Counted from the stretch's first letter, positions 1 through 8,451 are shown. The stretch: DNA of 32,356 nucleotides from an uncultured Eubacterium sp. (GCA_948468465.1 CAOKJJ010000042.1:1-32356); one strand, 5' to 3'. Program-made: numbers and translations. The notes: generated from the sequence alone by a model not told the origin.

Positions 1-5
1 CTGGC

Positions 6-203
6 TTACAGCCAGTGGCTAAAAGCGACGCTGGGCTGCGCCCCTGATTTACAGAACAGAATGTCAAGAGCTTCTAAACATTCTTCCAACGTCGCCTCCA
101 GCCAGGCCATTTCCCCCTCACCCGGCTGGTTTTCGAAGGCTATACGTGCAAATTCGTTTACTTTTTTGAAAGAATCTGGGGCTGTTATAATTTCACAGAG
201 GAT
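6..203 (-). pseudogene. possible coding remnant, unrecognised
   Basis: An open frame of 65 codons on the minus strand, bounded upstream by a TGA at 204-206 and ending in TAA at 6-8. The translation has normal protein character (EFARIAFENQPGEG, then an acidic amphipathic stretch MAWLEATLEECLEAL), but there is no good start codon with a ribosome binding site. The only internal ATG would leave about 35 residues. I do not recognise the family. It could be the 3' end of a decayed gene or chance coding. Confidence 0.2.
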
Positions 204-254
204 TCAAATGATTACGTAAAATGAATACTATCGGTAATATTTGCAAAGATCGGC

Positions 255-395
255 TTATATTCCTGTAATTAATCGTAATACCTGATCAGCGAAATCATAG
301 GAATATGTAGCAGCTTTTAACGCTGTGATATCCGTAAAGCCAGCGTCCGCATAGCCACCAAACACCCCAATGCCAGTTCTGTTATATGGTGCCAT
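255..395 (-). pseudogene. possible coding remnant, unrecognised
   Basis: A 46-codon frame on the minus strand starting at ATG 395 and ending in TAA 255-257. It reads like the C-terminus of a globular protein (NRTGIGVFGGYADAGFTDI, then YSYDFADQVLRLI). The frame stays open for about 14 codons upstream of the ATG, and no ribosome binding site is evident, so a truncated gene is more likely than a complete small one. Family not recognised. Together with the frame at 6-203 it suggests that the DNA before spoIIGA is decayed. The rest of 1-547 shows nothing I can name; ftsZ, often found before spoIIGA, is absent. Confidence 0.22.
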
Positions 396-547
396 TGTTT
401 TAAATGCCGAATAATTAAATCTGCTTTTATTCTGTTAAGCATGGAAATCTGACATTTTTCCGTATACAGATGGAATAAAATAAAAGACAGCGAAACGCCG
501 TGAAGTGTCAGCACTGGCCAGGCGGTGTTTAAAATCAGGATGCGGAG

Positions 548-1351
548 GTGGGAGGAATCTATGAGGTTTACATAGACGTACTGGCTGCGAACAATTTTTT
601 CGCAGATTTGGCGGCGCTGTTTGCGGTCAATATTTTTCGACGGCGGCAGGTACACGCACATCGGATCATAGCAGGTGCCGTACTTGGTACGCTTGGCAGC
701 TGTCTGGTGTTTGTCGTTTTTGCGAATCCTGCGGCTTATTTTTTGACGGTGCACTTTCTTTTAAATCCTGCGGTTTTATTGCTTACATTTAGGGAAAAAT
801 CAAAACAGGATTTTTTTTCTGACTTATGTATTAGCTATTTTGCGTTTTTATTGATCGGGGGAATTACTGAGTGGCTGTATGCGGGAGGGCTTGGGTTTTT
901 TACCTATGAGGCCGCGGTAGGCATGGCGCTGCTGCTTTTGCTTATGACCTCCTGGTGGCTGCGTGTGCGGTTGAAAAACCGTGTCCGGTATGCGGAAGTG
1001 AAACTGCATCAAAATGGAAAGCAGATACGGCTGCAGGCGCTCTCAGACAGCGGAAATCTGCTTACGGATCCATATACCGGCAAGCCGGTCAGCATGATCG
1101 ACAGGCAGGTGTATGAAAATGCATACGGCAGGCCCTGCGGTGTCCGGCTCATTCCATATGAATCCTTAGGCTGCCGTCATGGGCTGCTGGAGGCGGTTAC
1201 GGTCGAAGAATTAAGCTATGTGTATGGAAACAGGGCTGTAAGCATAAAAAAGGCGGTATTGGGCCTTGCGGACCATGCATTGTTTGAAAAAAAAATATAC
1301 CAGATGATTATCAATCCACAGGAAAATTCAACAGGAGGCAGATATGAATAG
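548..1351 (+). CDS. spoIIGA: sigma-E processing peptidase SpoIIGA
   Basis: Membrane aspartic protease that removes the pro-sequence of sigma-E in the mother cell after a signal from the forespore. The 267 residues show the family layout: an N-terminal half of about five hydrophobic segments (residues 5-140), beginning with the typical YEVYIDVL, then a soluble protease half with the catalytic D167-S168-G169 motif in [12 protein letters not shown]. It overlaps sigE by 8 bp, the usual operon arrangement of protease and substrate. The start is unclear. GTG 548 overlaps the GGAGG at 544-548 and so cannot use it, whereas an ATC at 557 would sit 8 nt behind it and match where homologues begin. No upstream in-frame ATG exists before the TAA at 530-532. 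Somewhat shorter than the Bacillus protein (about 309 aa), which is common in Clostridia. Confidence 0.93.
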   Translation: MGGIYEVYIDVLAANNFFADLAALFAVNIFRRRQVHAHRIIAGAVLGTLGSCLVFVVFANPAAYFLTVHFLLNPAVLLLTFREKSKQDFFSDLCISYFAFLLIGGITEWLYAGGLGFFTYEAAVGMALLLLLMTSWWLRVRLKNRVRYAEVKLHQNGKQIRLQALSDSGNLLTDPYTGKPVSMIDRQVYENAYGRPCGVRLIPYESLGCRHGLLEAVTVEELSYVYGNRAVSIKKAVLGLADHALFEKKIYQMIINPQENSTGGRYE

Positions 1352-2084
1352 GATAGATCATATGGTACAAAAGATGATCGGGACTTTTTATTATATACTA
1401 AGGCTGGAGCGGCCGGAGCGGGAAGTGTGGTATATTGGAGGCACGGATGTCCTTCCGTCTCCGCTGGAGCCGGAGCAGGAAAACGCCTGTATTGAAAAAC
1501 TATCCGGGGAAGGGGAAGAGACGGAGGCGGCCAAAAGCCTTTTAATTGAACACAATCTGCGTCTTGTTGTGTACATAGCAAAAAAATTTGATAATACCGG
1601 AGTCGGCGTGGAGGACTTGATTTCCATTGGAACGATCGGCCTGATCAAGGCGATCAATACATTTAATCCGACGAAAAACATTAAGCTTGCTACTTATGCT
1701 TCGCGTTGTATCGAGAATGAGATTTTGATGCATCTGCGCAGGACGAGTAAGACAAAGCTGGAGGTGTCCATTGATGAGCCTTTAAATGTGGACTGGGATG
1801 GCAATGAACTGCTGCTTTCGGACATTCTTGGCACGGAAGATGACATTATATCTAAGGACATGGAATCAGAGGTGGAAAAAAAGCTGCTGCGCAATGCCGT
1901 AGACCGGCTCTCAGGCAGAGAAAAGATGATTGTTGAACTTAGATTCGGATATAATACGCCCGAAGGGAACGAGATGACGCAAAAGGAGGTGGCTGATTTA
2001 CTGGGCATTTCGCAGTCGTATATTTCCAGGCTGGAGAAAAAGATTATGAAGCGGCTGCGCAAAGAAATTGTGCGGTTTGAGTAG
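1344..2084 (+). CDS. sigE: RNA polymerase sporulation sigma factor pro-sigma-E
   Basis: Early mother-cell sigma factor, made as an inactive precursor. The 246 residues comprise an N-terminal pro-sequence with the processing region [18 protein letters not shown] (about residues 29-46), region 2 ([13 protein letters not shown] ... [15 protein letters not shown]), region 3, and a region 4 helix-turn-helix ([20 protein letters not shown]) near the C-terminus. The ATG at 1344 lies inside the end of spoIIGA, behind AGGAGG at 1333-1338, so the two are translationally coupled. In many Clostridia sigG follows directly. Here an unrelated gene starts 24 bp downstream and sigG is about 14 kb away. Confidence 0.96.
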   Translation: MNRIDHMVQKMIGTFYYILRLERPEREVWYIGGTDVLPSPLEPEQENACIEKLSGEGEETEAAKSLLIEHNLRLVVYIAKKFDNTGVGVEDLISIGTIGLIKAINTFNPTKNIKLATYASRCIENEILMHLRRTSKTKLEVSIDEPLNVDWDGNELLLSDILGTEDDIISKDMESEVEKKLLRNAVDRLSGREKMIVELRFGYNTPEGNEMTQKEVADLLGISQSYISRLEKKIMKRLRKEIVRFE

Positions 2085-2108
2085 AAATAAAAAGAAAGGA
2101 AACTACAG

Positions 2109-3365
2109 ATGAAGACATATACAAAAATACTCGAAGACAGGGCCTATGATATTTCACCTGAAGATGAAAATTATATGGAAGAATTAATGGAGGTGGTAAA
2201 ACTATTCCGATATTTTGATGAGGCTTTGGATGAGTTTTTAGTCAATCACGGATATCTAGGGGATATCAAAGACGTGGATGAAAAAATTTCATTTATCAAA
2301 ACGAAGTTCAAACAGGCGTCCGTACCGATGCCGCGGAATTTGAAGAAATGTTTTACGCATCATAAAGGAATTGATAAGGATACCCCGTTTCAGTTTTGCT
2401 TTGCATTTAACCTTGGTCTTGCTGAGTCAGAAGCATTTTTAAGAAAAGTATGCCTGAAACGGGGATTTGACTGCCATGATATCAAAGAAGCTATTTATTA
2501 TTACGCGGTCAGAAACCGGCTGAGCTATGAGGAGGCGCAGAGTATTATTGACCAGGCGCCTAAGCATGTGAAGGGCAGTATTGATTTTCATAAAGATGTA
2601 TTATATACATCGTCCATTATACAAGAAATCAACCGTTTCCAAAACGCGGAGGAGCTGCTGGGGTTTTTTCAGGATCATTTGAGTCAGTTTGGATATAATA
2701 ACGCGACTGCGACCAAATATGTATGCAGGATCTGGGAAGAAATTGCAGGGGAAGAAGGGCTGGCTTACCAGGAAGCATGCCTGCTGTCTGCCGTAAATGG
2801 CGGTGATATCCAGGCGAAAAGAACGTTTGAAGATGTCCTGCTAAATAAGGAAAGAAAAGATGAAAAGTGTACGGTGCTTGATGAAAAGGGAAACGTAAAT
2901 GATTCCACATGGAATGTGTATGTGCAAATATTAGGATTGGATCATTATCAGGCGTATAGCCTGCCGAAAGACAGGTCATTAAAATCTGTTTTAAAAGATA
3001 ACGCGGTGCTGCATCATTCGGCGGAAGAATCGTTCCCGGACCGCCAGGGGATAGATGCCGTATTAAATGGAAAACATGTCTCGAATGAGCGTATTCGCAA
3101 AATAATGATACTGCTTTTATTTTACAGATATTGGGCAAAGCTGTCTGTAAAAAACAAAAATGCTTATTACAGCGCTTCGAATGCGGATGTGGAAAGATGT
3201 ATCGGGGAGATTAATAAGTATTTGCTGGATACCGGGTATCCGGAATTGTATCTCGGAAATCCGTATGACTGGATTTTTTTCTGGGCGCTTTTAAGTGAAG
3301 AGCCTTTGTCAGCATTTCGGTATTATATCGGAGAACTGTTTGCCGTAAAAAGTGAGCAGTTCTAA
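2109..3365 (+). CDS. uncharacterised 418-aa cytoplasmic protein next to a kinase gene
   Basis: Unrecognised. The protein has no signal peptide or membrane segment and looks largely alpha-helical and acidic. Notable stretches are a helical N-terminus (EELMEVVKLFRYFDEALDEF), a central helical part around 150-260, and a C-terminal hydrophobic aromatic segment NPYDWIFFWALLSEEPLSAF at about 381-400. An AAAGGA ribosome binding site precedes the ATG. The gene starts 24 bp after sigE with no visible terminator or promoter between them, so it may be co-transcribed with spoIIGA-sigE. The next gene, 101 bp further, is a protein kinase-NTPase fusion. My inference is that this protein is a partner or substrate of that kinase; nothing in the sequence proves it. 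Confidence 0.75.
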   Translation: MKTYTKILEDRAYDISPEDENYMEELMEVVKLFRYFDEALDEFLVNHGYLGDIKDVDEKISFIKTKFKQASVPMPRNLKKCFTHHKGIDKDTPFQFCFAFNLGLAESEAFLRKVCLKRGFDCHDIKEAIYYYAVRNRLSYEEAQSIIDQAPKHVKGSIDFHKDVLYTSSIIQEINRFQNAEELLGFFQDHLSQFGYNNATATKYVCRIWEEIAGEEGLAYQEACLLSAVNGGDIQAKRTFEDVLLNKERKDEKCTVLDEKGNVNDSTWNVYVQILGLDHYQAYSLPKDRSLKSVLKDNAVLHHSAEESFPDRQGIDAVLNGKHVSNERIRKIMILLLFYRYWAKLSVKNKNAYYSASNADVERCIGEINKYLLDTGYPELYLGNPYDWIFFWALLSEEPLSAFRYYIGELFAVKSEQF

Positions 3366-3407
3366 AGACAGGGCATACATTTAAAAATCCAGAAGCTGAA
3401 AATGACA

Positions 3408-3437
3408 TTGTATAATCTAAACGGAACGTAATACAAT
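3408..3437 (+). promoter_or_regulatory. possible sigma-A promoter for the kinase-NTPase gene
   Basis: TTGTAT at 3408-3413 and TACAAT at 3432-3437 are separated by 18 bp, in the 101-bp gap before the kinase start. A second -10-like hexamer, TATAAT at 3411-3416, overlaps it but lacks a good -35. If real, this lets the kinase be expressed independently of the sigE operon. Confidence 0.3.
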
Positions 3438-3466
3438 CAGAAAAATAACAGATAGGAATCAGTCAT

Positions 3467-6385
3467 ATGGATACAAGAATTGCATTAAAAACAGGCACCG
3501 TGCTTAAATTTTCCGGATATGATCACAGCACTGCCATATATACCATTCAAAATGAGATCGGAAGGGGCGCTTCCTGCATTGTATACGATGCGTCTTATAC
3601 AAATAACGCCGGAAATGTTAAAAATGTGCGTATCAAAGAATGCTATCCATTCAAGCTGCGCATTGCCAGAATGCATGCCGGTGCTTTAGTATCGGACGAA
3701 AGTGACAAAACGGCTTTTGAGGAATGTAAAAAGAGGATGTATGATGCGTTTCACATTCACAATGAATTGTTTCATACAGATGGCTTAACGAATTCCATCG
3801 CGAATACGATTGATATTTATGCGGAAAATAATACGTTATATGTCGTGTTGACCTATTTACAGGGAAAAACGCTTTCTGCCGCAGCCACCCCTTCGCTGCG
3901 TAAGAGCATATTAATAATAAAAAGTACTGCGGCAGCGATTCAGAGGATTCATGACAGAGGTTATTTGTATCTGGATGCGAAGCCGCAGAATATATTTGTC
4001 ATTGATGGGACTACGGATATTGTTCAGCTGTTTGATTTTGATTCCATAGTTCCGATTGGAGGATATGACAGGTCTGAGAAAAAGAACCATTACAGAATTT
4101 CTTATACGGAAGGATTTGCAGCTTTAGAGCAGCAGATGGGGAAGTTTAAAAAGCTTGGCGTATATACGGATGTATACGGAGTGGGCGCCCTTTTGTTTTA
4201 TCTCTTATTTGGGCGTACGCCGGGTGCCCCTGACTGTGAGACAGACGCGGTTTATGATTTTTCTGCATGGAGATTTGCAAAGGAGGCGTTTCAGGATAAA
4301 ATTTATTGGATGCTGACGGAGTTTTTTCACGGCACATTGGCGAACTATCATGCAGACAGATATCAGAGCATGCGGTTTGTCATTTCAAAGCTGGAAGAAA
4401 TGGAAAAATACGCAGATACAACGATTCCGTATATGATATCCAGCCATATGTACGGTACGGCGCTTTTGGCCGGAAGAGATGAGGAACTGGCAAAGATAGA
4501 CGAATGGTTCGGTCAGAACAAGACAAACTGCCTGTTTCTTACCGGGATGGGAGGCATTGGAAAAAGTACGCTTGTACGAAGCTATATAGAAAAAAACCGC
4601 TGCAAATTTGATACGGTGCTGTACTTATATGACTGCGGTTCTGTAAAAGAAATGATTGCAGACGACAGGCAGCTGTGCATGAATACAGTCACACGGACAG
4701 AGGAAGAAAGCATTTCCGATTATTTTTACAGAAAATATAAAATGATTCAAAAGCTTACCTCAGAAACGCGTGTCCTGCTTGTGATAGAAAATTATGACGG
4801 CAGAACAGACGAGGATTTTCATTATATTTTAGAGGCAGGCTGGGAGGTCATAGTGATCACGAGATTTTGTATATCCGCACAGTTTCATTCCCTGCATCTG
4901 GAAGCGATCTCTGACAGAAACCATCTATACGAACTGTTTGAATACTATGCGCAAAGGAAAATTATGCGGCACGAATATACCTATTTGGACACGATGATTG
5001 ACAATGTAGCTGGGCATACGCTTGCACTGGAACTAACTGCGAGACAGATAGCAAGCAGTTATCTGTCTGTCGAGGAAGCATCAAAATTGCTTGCGCAGCG
5101 CGGATTTTCACAAATGGCGGCTGAAAAAGTGGAATATTTCAAAGATGATAAACAATATTACGACACGATCGGGCATATTATGAGCGCGCTGTTTGATGCG
5201 GGCAGGCTGTGTGCGCAAAAGAAAAAAATACTTAAAATGCTGTCGGTTTTTTCCATGCCGGAAATGGATGTCCATATGCTGGATCAGCTCCTTAGGCTGC
5301 GTACCAAAGACGATATGAATGAATTAAAAAAAGACGGCTGGATATTCATAGAAAAACAAACGGTTTTGCTGCATCCTGTGATCAGGGAAAGCATCCTTCG
5401 ATGGGCGTGGACAGCAGAATTTCAGACGGCGGCCCTGCAGGTTATGGATACGATCAGAACACAGCTGAAACTGGAAAGTCATAAAAAAGAACATCATAAA
5501 AATGAAAAATTGTTTCTTTGGCTGCAGCTGGCAGAGAATGTGCTGACAGGATGTAACGGGGAACCTTCTTTAACGGAATCGGACAAATACAAAAAGCTTG
5601 CTTATCAGACGCTTATTTGCATGCCGCGCGATAAGGAAACCTATATTTTAAAACAGGCGGACATATTGCTGCGTGACCCGGCAGGTTTTAGCAGCCGTGC
5701 TGTTTTGCGCCTTTATGACATGGTGGTATCTGTTTATGAAGAAAACGGCGATTTGGCGGCTGCTTATGATAAAATCATGCAGGCGCAGGAATTTGTGCAC
5801 AGATGCCAGGACGATGCTATAACCGGACAGTATTATTTTATGCTTGTAGGATTTTATGATGCAATGATGGATGGAGCTTATGATTGCGGAGCCGCGTATG
5901 AAGATATGCGCAAATCCGATGTGCAAAAATATGACATGCAGGAATTCGATATGCAAGAATTCGATATGCAAGAATTCGATATGCAAGAATTCGATATGCA
6001 GGAATCCGATGTGCAAAAGTCTAAAAAAGCGATAGATCAAGCTATTTATTATATGAAAAGGACAAACATGGCAGACACTAAAAATCTTCTGGTAAAATAC
6101 ATGTTATCCAAAGCGATGCTGATCATAAGAAACGGGTATGGCAGCAAGAGAGAACTTAAGAGATTGCTTCATCTGGTCTATAAGCTTGTCAGAGAGCTGC
6201 CCTGTGATTCTGAGGAAAGAGGCTGGTATGATATAGTAGCGGCATGGTATTATACACTGGTGAAACCGGATTATAAAAAAGCCGAAAGATTTTTAAACCA
6301 GTCTTTTGAAATACAGAAAAAATTTGCTGAAGGACTGGATATCATAGATGAAATCATTATTCCGTATGCCAATATATATATATAG
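3467..6385 (+). CDS. Hanks-type Ser/Thr kinase fused to a STAND/NB-ARC-like NTPase with helical-repeat tail
   Basis: A 972-residue signalling protein. An N-terminal protein kinase domain (about residues 20-310) shows a glycine loop GRGASCIVY (32-40), ATP-binding lysine K57, a catalytic loop YLDAKPQN (D170, K172, N175; Tyr-Leu replaces His-Arg of HRD) and DFD at 190-192 in place of DFG. It is followed by an NTPase with a Walker A GMGGIGKST (360-368) and an NB-ARC-like region with a winged-helix-like part. A helical, TPR-like C-terminal region follows, interrupted by a tandem MQEFD repeat (about 818-852). This is the layout of bacterial STAND/NLR-like sensors: an effector or signal domain, a switch NTPase and a ligand-sensing tail. 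No membrane segment is seen. The frame ends at TAG 6383-6385 within an AT-dinucleotide tract; 86 more TPR-like codons follow in another frame up to 6645. Start: ATG 3467 with AGGAA 8 nt before it. Confidence 0.85.
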   Translation: MDTRIALKTGTVLKFSGYDHSTAIYTIQNEIGRGASCIVYDASYTNNAGNVKNVRIKECYPFKLRIARMHAGALVSDESDKTAFEECKKRMYDAFHIHNELFHTDGLTNSIANTIDIYAENNTLYVVLTYLQGKTLSAAATPSLRKSILIIKSTAAAIQRIHDRGYLYLDAKPQNIFVIDGTTDIVQLFDFDSIVPIGGYDRSEKKNHYRISYTEGFAALEQQMGKFKKLGVYTDVYGVGALLFYLLFGRTPGAPDCETDAVYDFSAWRFAKEAFQDKIYWMLTEFFHGTLANYHADRYQSMRFVISKLEEMEKYADTTIPYMISSHMYGTALLAGRDEELAKIDEWFGQNKTNCLFLTGMGGIGKSTLVRSYIEKNRCKFDTVLYLYDCGSVKEMIADDRQLCMNTVTRTEEESISDYFYRKYKMIQKLTSETRVLLVIENYDGRTDEDFHYILEAGWEVIVITRFCISAQFHSLHLEAISDRNHLYELFEYYAQRKIMRHEYTYLDTMIDNVAGHTLALELTARQIASSYLSVEEASKLLAQRGFSQMAAEKVEYFKDDKQYYDTIGHIMSALFDAGRLCAQKKKILKMLSVFSMPEMDVHMLDQLLRLRTKDDMNELKKDGWIFIEKQTVLLHPVIRESILRWAWTAEFQTAALQVMDTIRTQLKLESHKKEHHKNEKLFLWLQLAENVLTGCNGEPSLTESDKYKKLAYQTLICMPRDKETYILKQADILLRDPAGFSSRAVLRLYDMVVSVYEENGDLAAAYDKIMQAQEFVHRCQDDAITGQYYFMLVGFYDAMMDGAYDCGAAYEDMRKSDVQKYDMQEFDMQEFDMQEFDMQEFDMQESDVQKSKKAIDQAIYYMKRTNMADTKNLLVKYMLSKAMLIIRNGYGSKRELKRLLHLVYKLVRELPCDSEERGWYDIVAAWYYTLVKPDYKKAERFLNQSFEIQKKFAEGLDIIDEIIIPYANIYI
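5918..6022 (+). repeat. 15-bp in-frame tandem repeat in the kinase-NTPase gene
   Basis: Seven tandem 15-bp units encode D-M-Q-E-F. The three central units (5948-5992) are identical (GATATGCAAGAATTC); the outer ones are degenerate (DVQKY, DMQEF with a CAG codon, DMQES, DVQKS). Because the unit is a multiple of three, gain or loss changes the protein's length but not its frame. The repeat lies between helical-repeat segments and would form an acidic linker or an extra helix. Confidence 0.9.
6372..6384 (+). repeat. AT dinucleotide tract at the stop of the kinase-NTPase gene
   Basis: Six and a half AT units (6372-6384) run into the TAG stop. Removing one AT unit joins PYANIY to IEWRKCIKS and continues for 86 codons to TGA 6643-6645. 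Dinucleotide tracts are known sites of slipped-strand mutation, so this may be a switch or the scar of a recent frameshift. Confidence 0.8.
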
Positions 6386-6645
6386 AATGGAGAAAGTGCA
6401 TAAAGTCAGCATCGATTATAAAATCAGGCATTAAGATCTGCGAGGCATATGACGGCGTTATTCCTTATATCCGAAAGAAAATGGATTTGTACGGATGCCT
6501 GCTGGATATCTGTTATGTAGCGGGAGATTTTTCCGAATGCAGGAAAATTATCGCATATATCGACGACGCAAACAAGGCCAACCGGGATATCGGCATCAAA
6601 AAAGAGATTCCGCCGCAGCTGCGTAAAGAAATACTGCAAAGCTGA
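6385..6645 (+). pseudogene. out-of-frame C-terminal part of the kinase-NTPase
   Basis: 86 codons plus a stop, in the frame two bases off the preceding gene and with no start signal of their own. The product continues the helical-repeat tail: IIKSGIKICEAYDGVIPYI, KKMDLYGCLLDICYVAGDFS, ECRKIIAYIDDANKANRDIG and a basic end, LRKEILQS. Hydrophobic spacing fits one to two TPR-like hairpins. It starts directly at the AT tract, so it is best read as the missing end of the 972-aa protein, giving about 1,058 aa when in frame. The last 35 bp recur at 7412-7446. Confidence 0.7.
6610..6644 (+). repeat. 35-bp direct repeat, copy 1 (end of kinase tail)
   Basis: Codes for PPQLRKEILQS at the end of the displaced kinase tail. 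It matches 7412-7446 at 33 of 35 positions. The two copies bracket the A+T-rich acetyltransferase gene. Confidence 0.75.
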
Positions 6646-6786
6646 CGAAGGACAGCATAAAATCCCGGCTTGTCACTGCCTTGTTCAAGTTCCGTTTTGA
6701 TGAACAGAAAGTATAAGAAATCTCTTTCATTTTTTGAAAAACGGATATATAATAAAGCAACGACAATTTGGGAGTGGAGGAAACTT

Positions 6787-7344
6787 ATGAATATTTATGA
6801 AAAATGTCCGGAATTTGAAAGCGAAAGATTTTTAGTTAGACTATTACACGACAAAGATTGCGATGATTTATTAAAAGTATATAGTGATAAAAAAGCATTG
6901 CCTTTCTTTAATAGCGATAATTGTGATGGAGATAATTTTTATTACGAGACAAAAGAAAGAATGACAGAGGCTATTGGTTTTTGGCATATGTCATATGAAA
7001 ATGGCTGGTTTGTTAGACTTTCTATTGTTGATAAGGTAGCATCAAGTGTAATCGGAACAATAGAATTGTGCTTGAGAGTGTCAGAAGATAAATTCAATAA
7101 TATGGGAATTTTAAGAGTAGATGTGAGAAGCGATTATGAACAAGAAGATGTATTGTGTGATATTTTTTCACTTATTACACCAAAACTTGAGGAAGCACTG
7201 GGATGTAAAGGCGTACTTACCAAGGCTCCAATATATGCAGTAGAAAGAATGAAAGCGATTCAGAAAGTAGGTTTCACTAAATCTGAACATTTGTTGATTG
7301 GAAAAACGGGATATGCCTATGATGGATATTGGACAATCGAATAA
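6787..7344 (+). CDS. GNAT-family N-acetyltransferase
   Basis: A 185-residue protein resembling RimJ/RimL-type GNAT enzymes, which transfer acetyl from acetyl-CoA to an amino group. Seen are the opening strand FESERFLVRLL with the helix DCDDLLKVYSD, a central beta strand SVIGTIELCLRV, and the C-terminal KAIQKVGFTKSE pattern ("x-K-x-G-F") of the family. The substrate is unknown. The start ATG 6787 is preceded by GGAGG 6 nt away; an upstream in-frame ATG at 6670 lacks a ribosome binding site. The gene is visibly richer in A+T than its neighbours and sits between two copies of a 35-bp sequence, which suggests it was inserted into the end of the kinase locus. Confidence 0.75.
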   Translation: MNIYEKCPEFESERFLVRLLHDKDCDDLLKVYSDKKALPFFNSDNCDGDNFYYETKERMTEAIGFWHMSYENGWFVRLSIVDKVASSVIGTIELCLRVSEDKFNNMGILRVDVRSDYEQEDVLCDIFSLITPKLEEALGCKGVLTKAPIYAVERMKAIQKVGFTKSEHLLIGKTGYAYDGYWTIE

Positions 7345-7411
7345 AAAGGCTGCTGCAGCATTCAGGTAAAATAATCTGCCGCTTGTACCGATTATAATTT
7401 GCCACTCAACA

Positions 7412-7446
7412 CCGCAGCAGCTGCGCAAAGAAATACTGCAAAGCTG
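7412..7446 (+). repeat. 35-bp direct repeat, copy 2
   Basis: Near copy (33/35) of 6610-6644, reading PQQLRKEILQS in one frame before running on to CTHKTRCKK and a stop. It has no gene of its own. Either the end of the kinase gene was duplicated when the acetyltransferase segment arrived, or this is all that is left of a second kinase copy. Confidence 0.75.
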
Positions 7447-7557
7447 CACACACAAAACCAGATGTAAAAAATAATATGGTATATTGATGACCAGGAAAAT
7501 ATGCCGAAGCAGAAATGATGTTTGGAAACTGCTTTCGGCAATGATTAGGAGGTCAAA

Positions 7558-8451
7558 ATGAAAAAAAGAAAATTTCAAAAAGCGGTGTTTGCATTTTTTA
7601 TGGCGGTATTTATGATCGGATTTACCCCGGCTGTACAGAACGGGCAAAATAGCAGTACGGCATACGCGGCGGCAAAAATCAGGCTGAATCAGACGAATAT
7701 TACGCTGCACATCAATGACGGCGAGAAAGAAACATGCAGGCTGAAGGTGCTTGGTACGGATAAAAAAGTAAAATGGAGTACAGCAAACCCCAAAATTGCC
7801 GCCGTCAGCCAGAACGGGAAGGTAACGCCAAACAAAAGCGGAAATACGGTGATTACTGCAAAGGTCAGCGGGAAGAAACTGAAATGTAAGGTAACGGTTC
7901 AGGTTAAGGCAAAAGAAGAAGACAGGGACGATGCAAATGCCAATACCGATACCGATGCAAATGGTGAAAACCAAGAGGCAGCGACCGTGTTTGACCGGCT
8001 TTATGAGGCAATAAGGAAAAATGGTTATTTAAATGCGGATGGAGATTATGTGATCAGCTATAAGAATGATGATAACGGTAATACATTTGTTATCCTTTAT
8101 AAAAGGAAAGAGGGGTATTTTAAATTTATTAGCAATATAATGGATGGAGATTTTGTATCTACCATGCAGTTAGATAAAAATGGCGACGGAAAAGCGTTTT
8201 TTAACTGTATATCAATGTCAATGTCCACGATCATGTGGTTTAACACAGAAGCCTGGTTTTATCCGTCTGATTGCTTATTGACAAATAATGAGCTATCCTA
8301 TAAAATAACAAACAGCGTGAATTGCACGGATCTGTACTGCAGCGTGACGTCGGATCTTATATTTGATTTAAGCATCGTTGGATGGCAGGTATGCCTGTTG
8401 AAAAACGATAGTGATGTCACGCTGGAGGATCTTGGATTTATCAATTTATGA
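7558..8451 (+). CDS. secreted protein with bacterial Ig-like (Big_2) domain
   Basis: 297 residues. An N-terminal signal peptide (KKRKFQK, then a hydrophobic core to about residue 23) ends near AYAA at about 38. A Big_2-type Ig domain follows at about 40-120, with the characteristic KVKWSTANPKIAAVSQNGKVTPNKSG pattern of cell-surface adhesion or wall proteins. Next comes a short acidic linker with repeated Asn/Asp/Thr, then about 160 residues of unrecognised, probably exported domain with several cysteines (four in the last 70 residues). An AGGAGG ribosome binding site precedes the ATG. The stop overlaps or nearly abuts the next gene, so the two form an operon. Likely acts outside the cell or on the wall; its ligand is unknown. 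Confidence 0.75.
   Translation: MKKRKFQKAVFAFFMAVFMIGFTPAVQNGQNSSTAYAAAKIRLNQTNITLHINDGEKETCRLKVLGTDKKVKWSTANPKIAAVSQNGKVTPNKSGNTVITAKVSGKKLKCKVTVQVKAKEEDRDDANANTDTDANGENQEAATVFDRLYEAIRKNGYLNADGDYVISYKNDDNGNTFVILYKRKEGYFKFISNIMDGDFVSTMQLDKNGDGKAFFNCISMSMSTIMWFNTEAWFYPSDCLLTNNELSYKITNSVNCTDLYCSVTSDLIFDLSIVGWQVCLLKNDSDVTLEDLGFINL

Noticed and set aside
317..754. 145-codon minus-strand frame overlapping the spoIIGA start
   Set aside because: The 5' part is the antisense of the SpoIIGA membrane region; no ribosome binding site or family pattern.
5918..6022. Short regular repeats as a CRISPR array
   Set aside because: The 15-bp units are directly adjacent without spacers, keep an open reading frame, and no cas genes are present.
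7168..7974. 268-codon open frame on the minus strand
   Set aside because: It lies across the acetyltransferase end and the secreted protein gene. Its composition (many Cys, Phe, Arg) and lack of a ribosome binding site mark it as the shadow of real genes.
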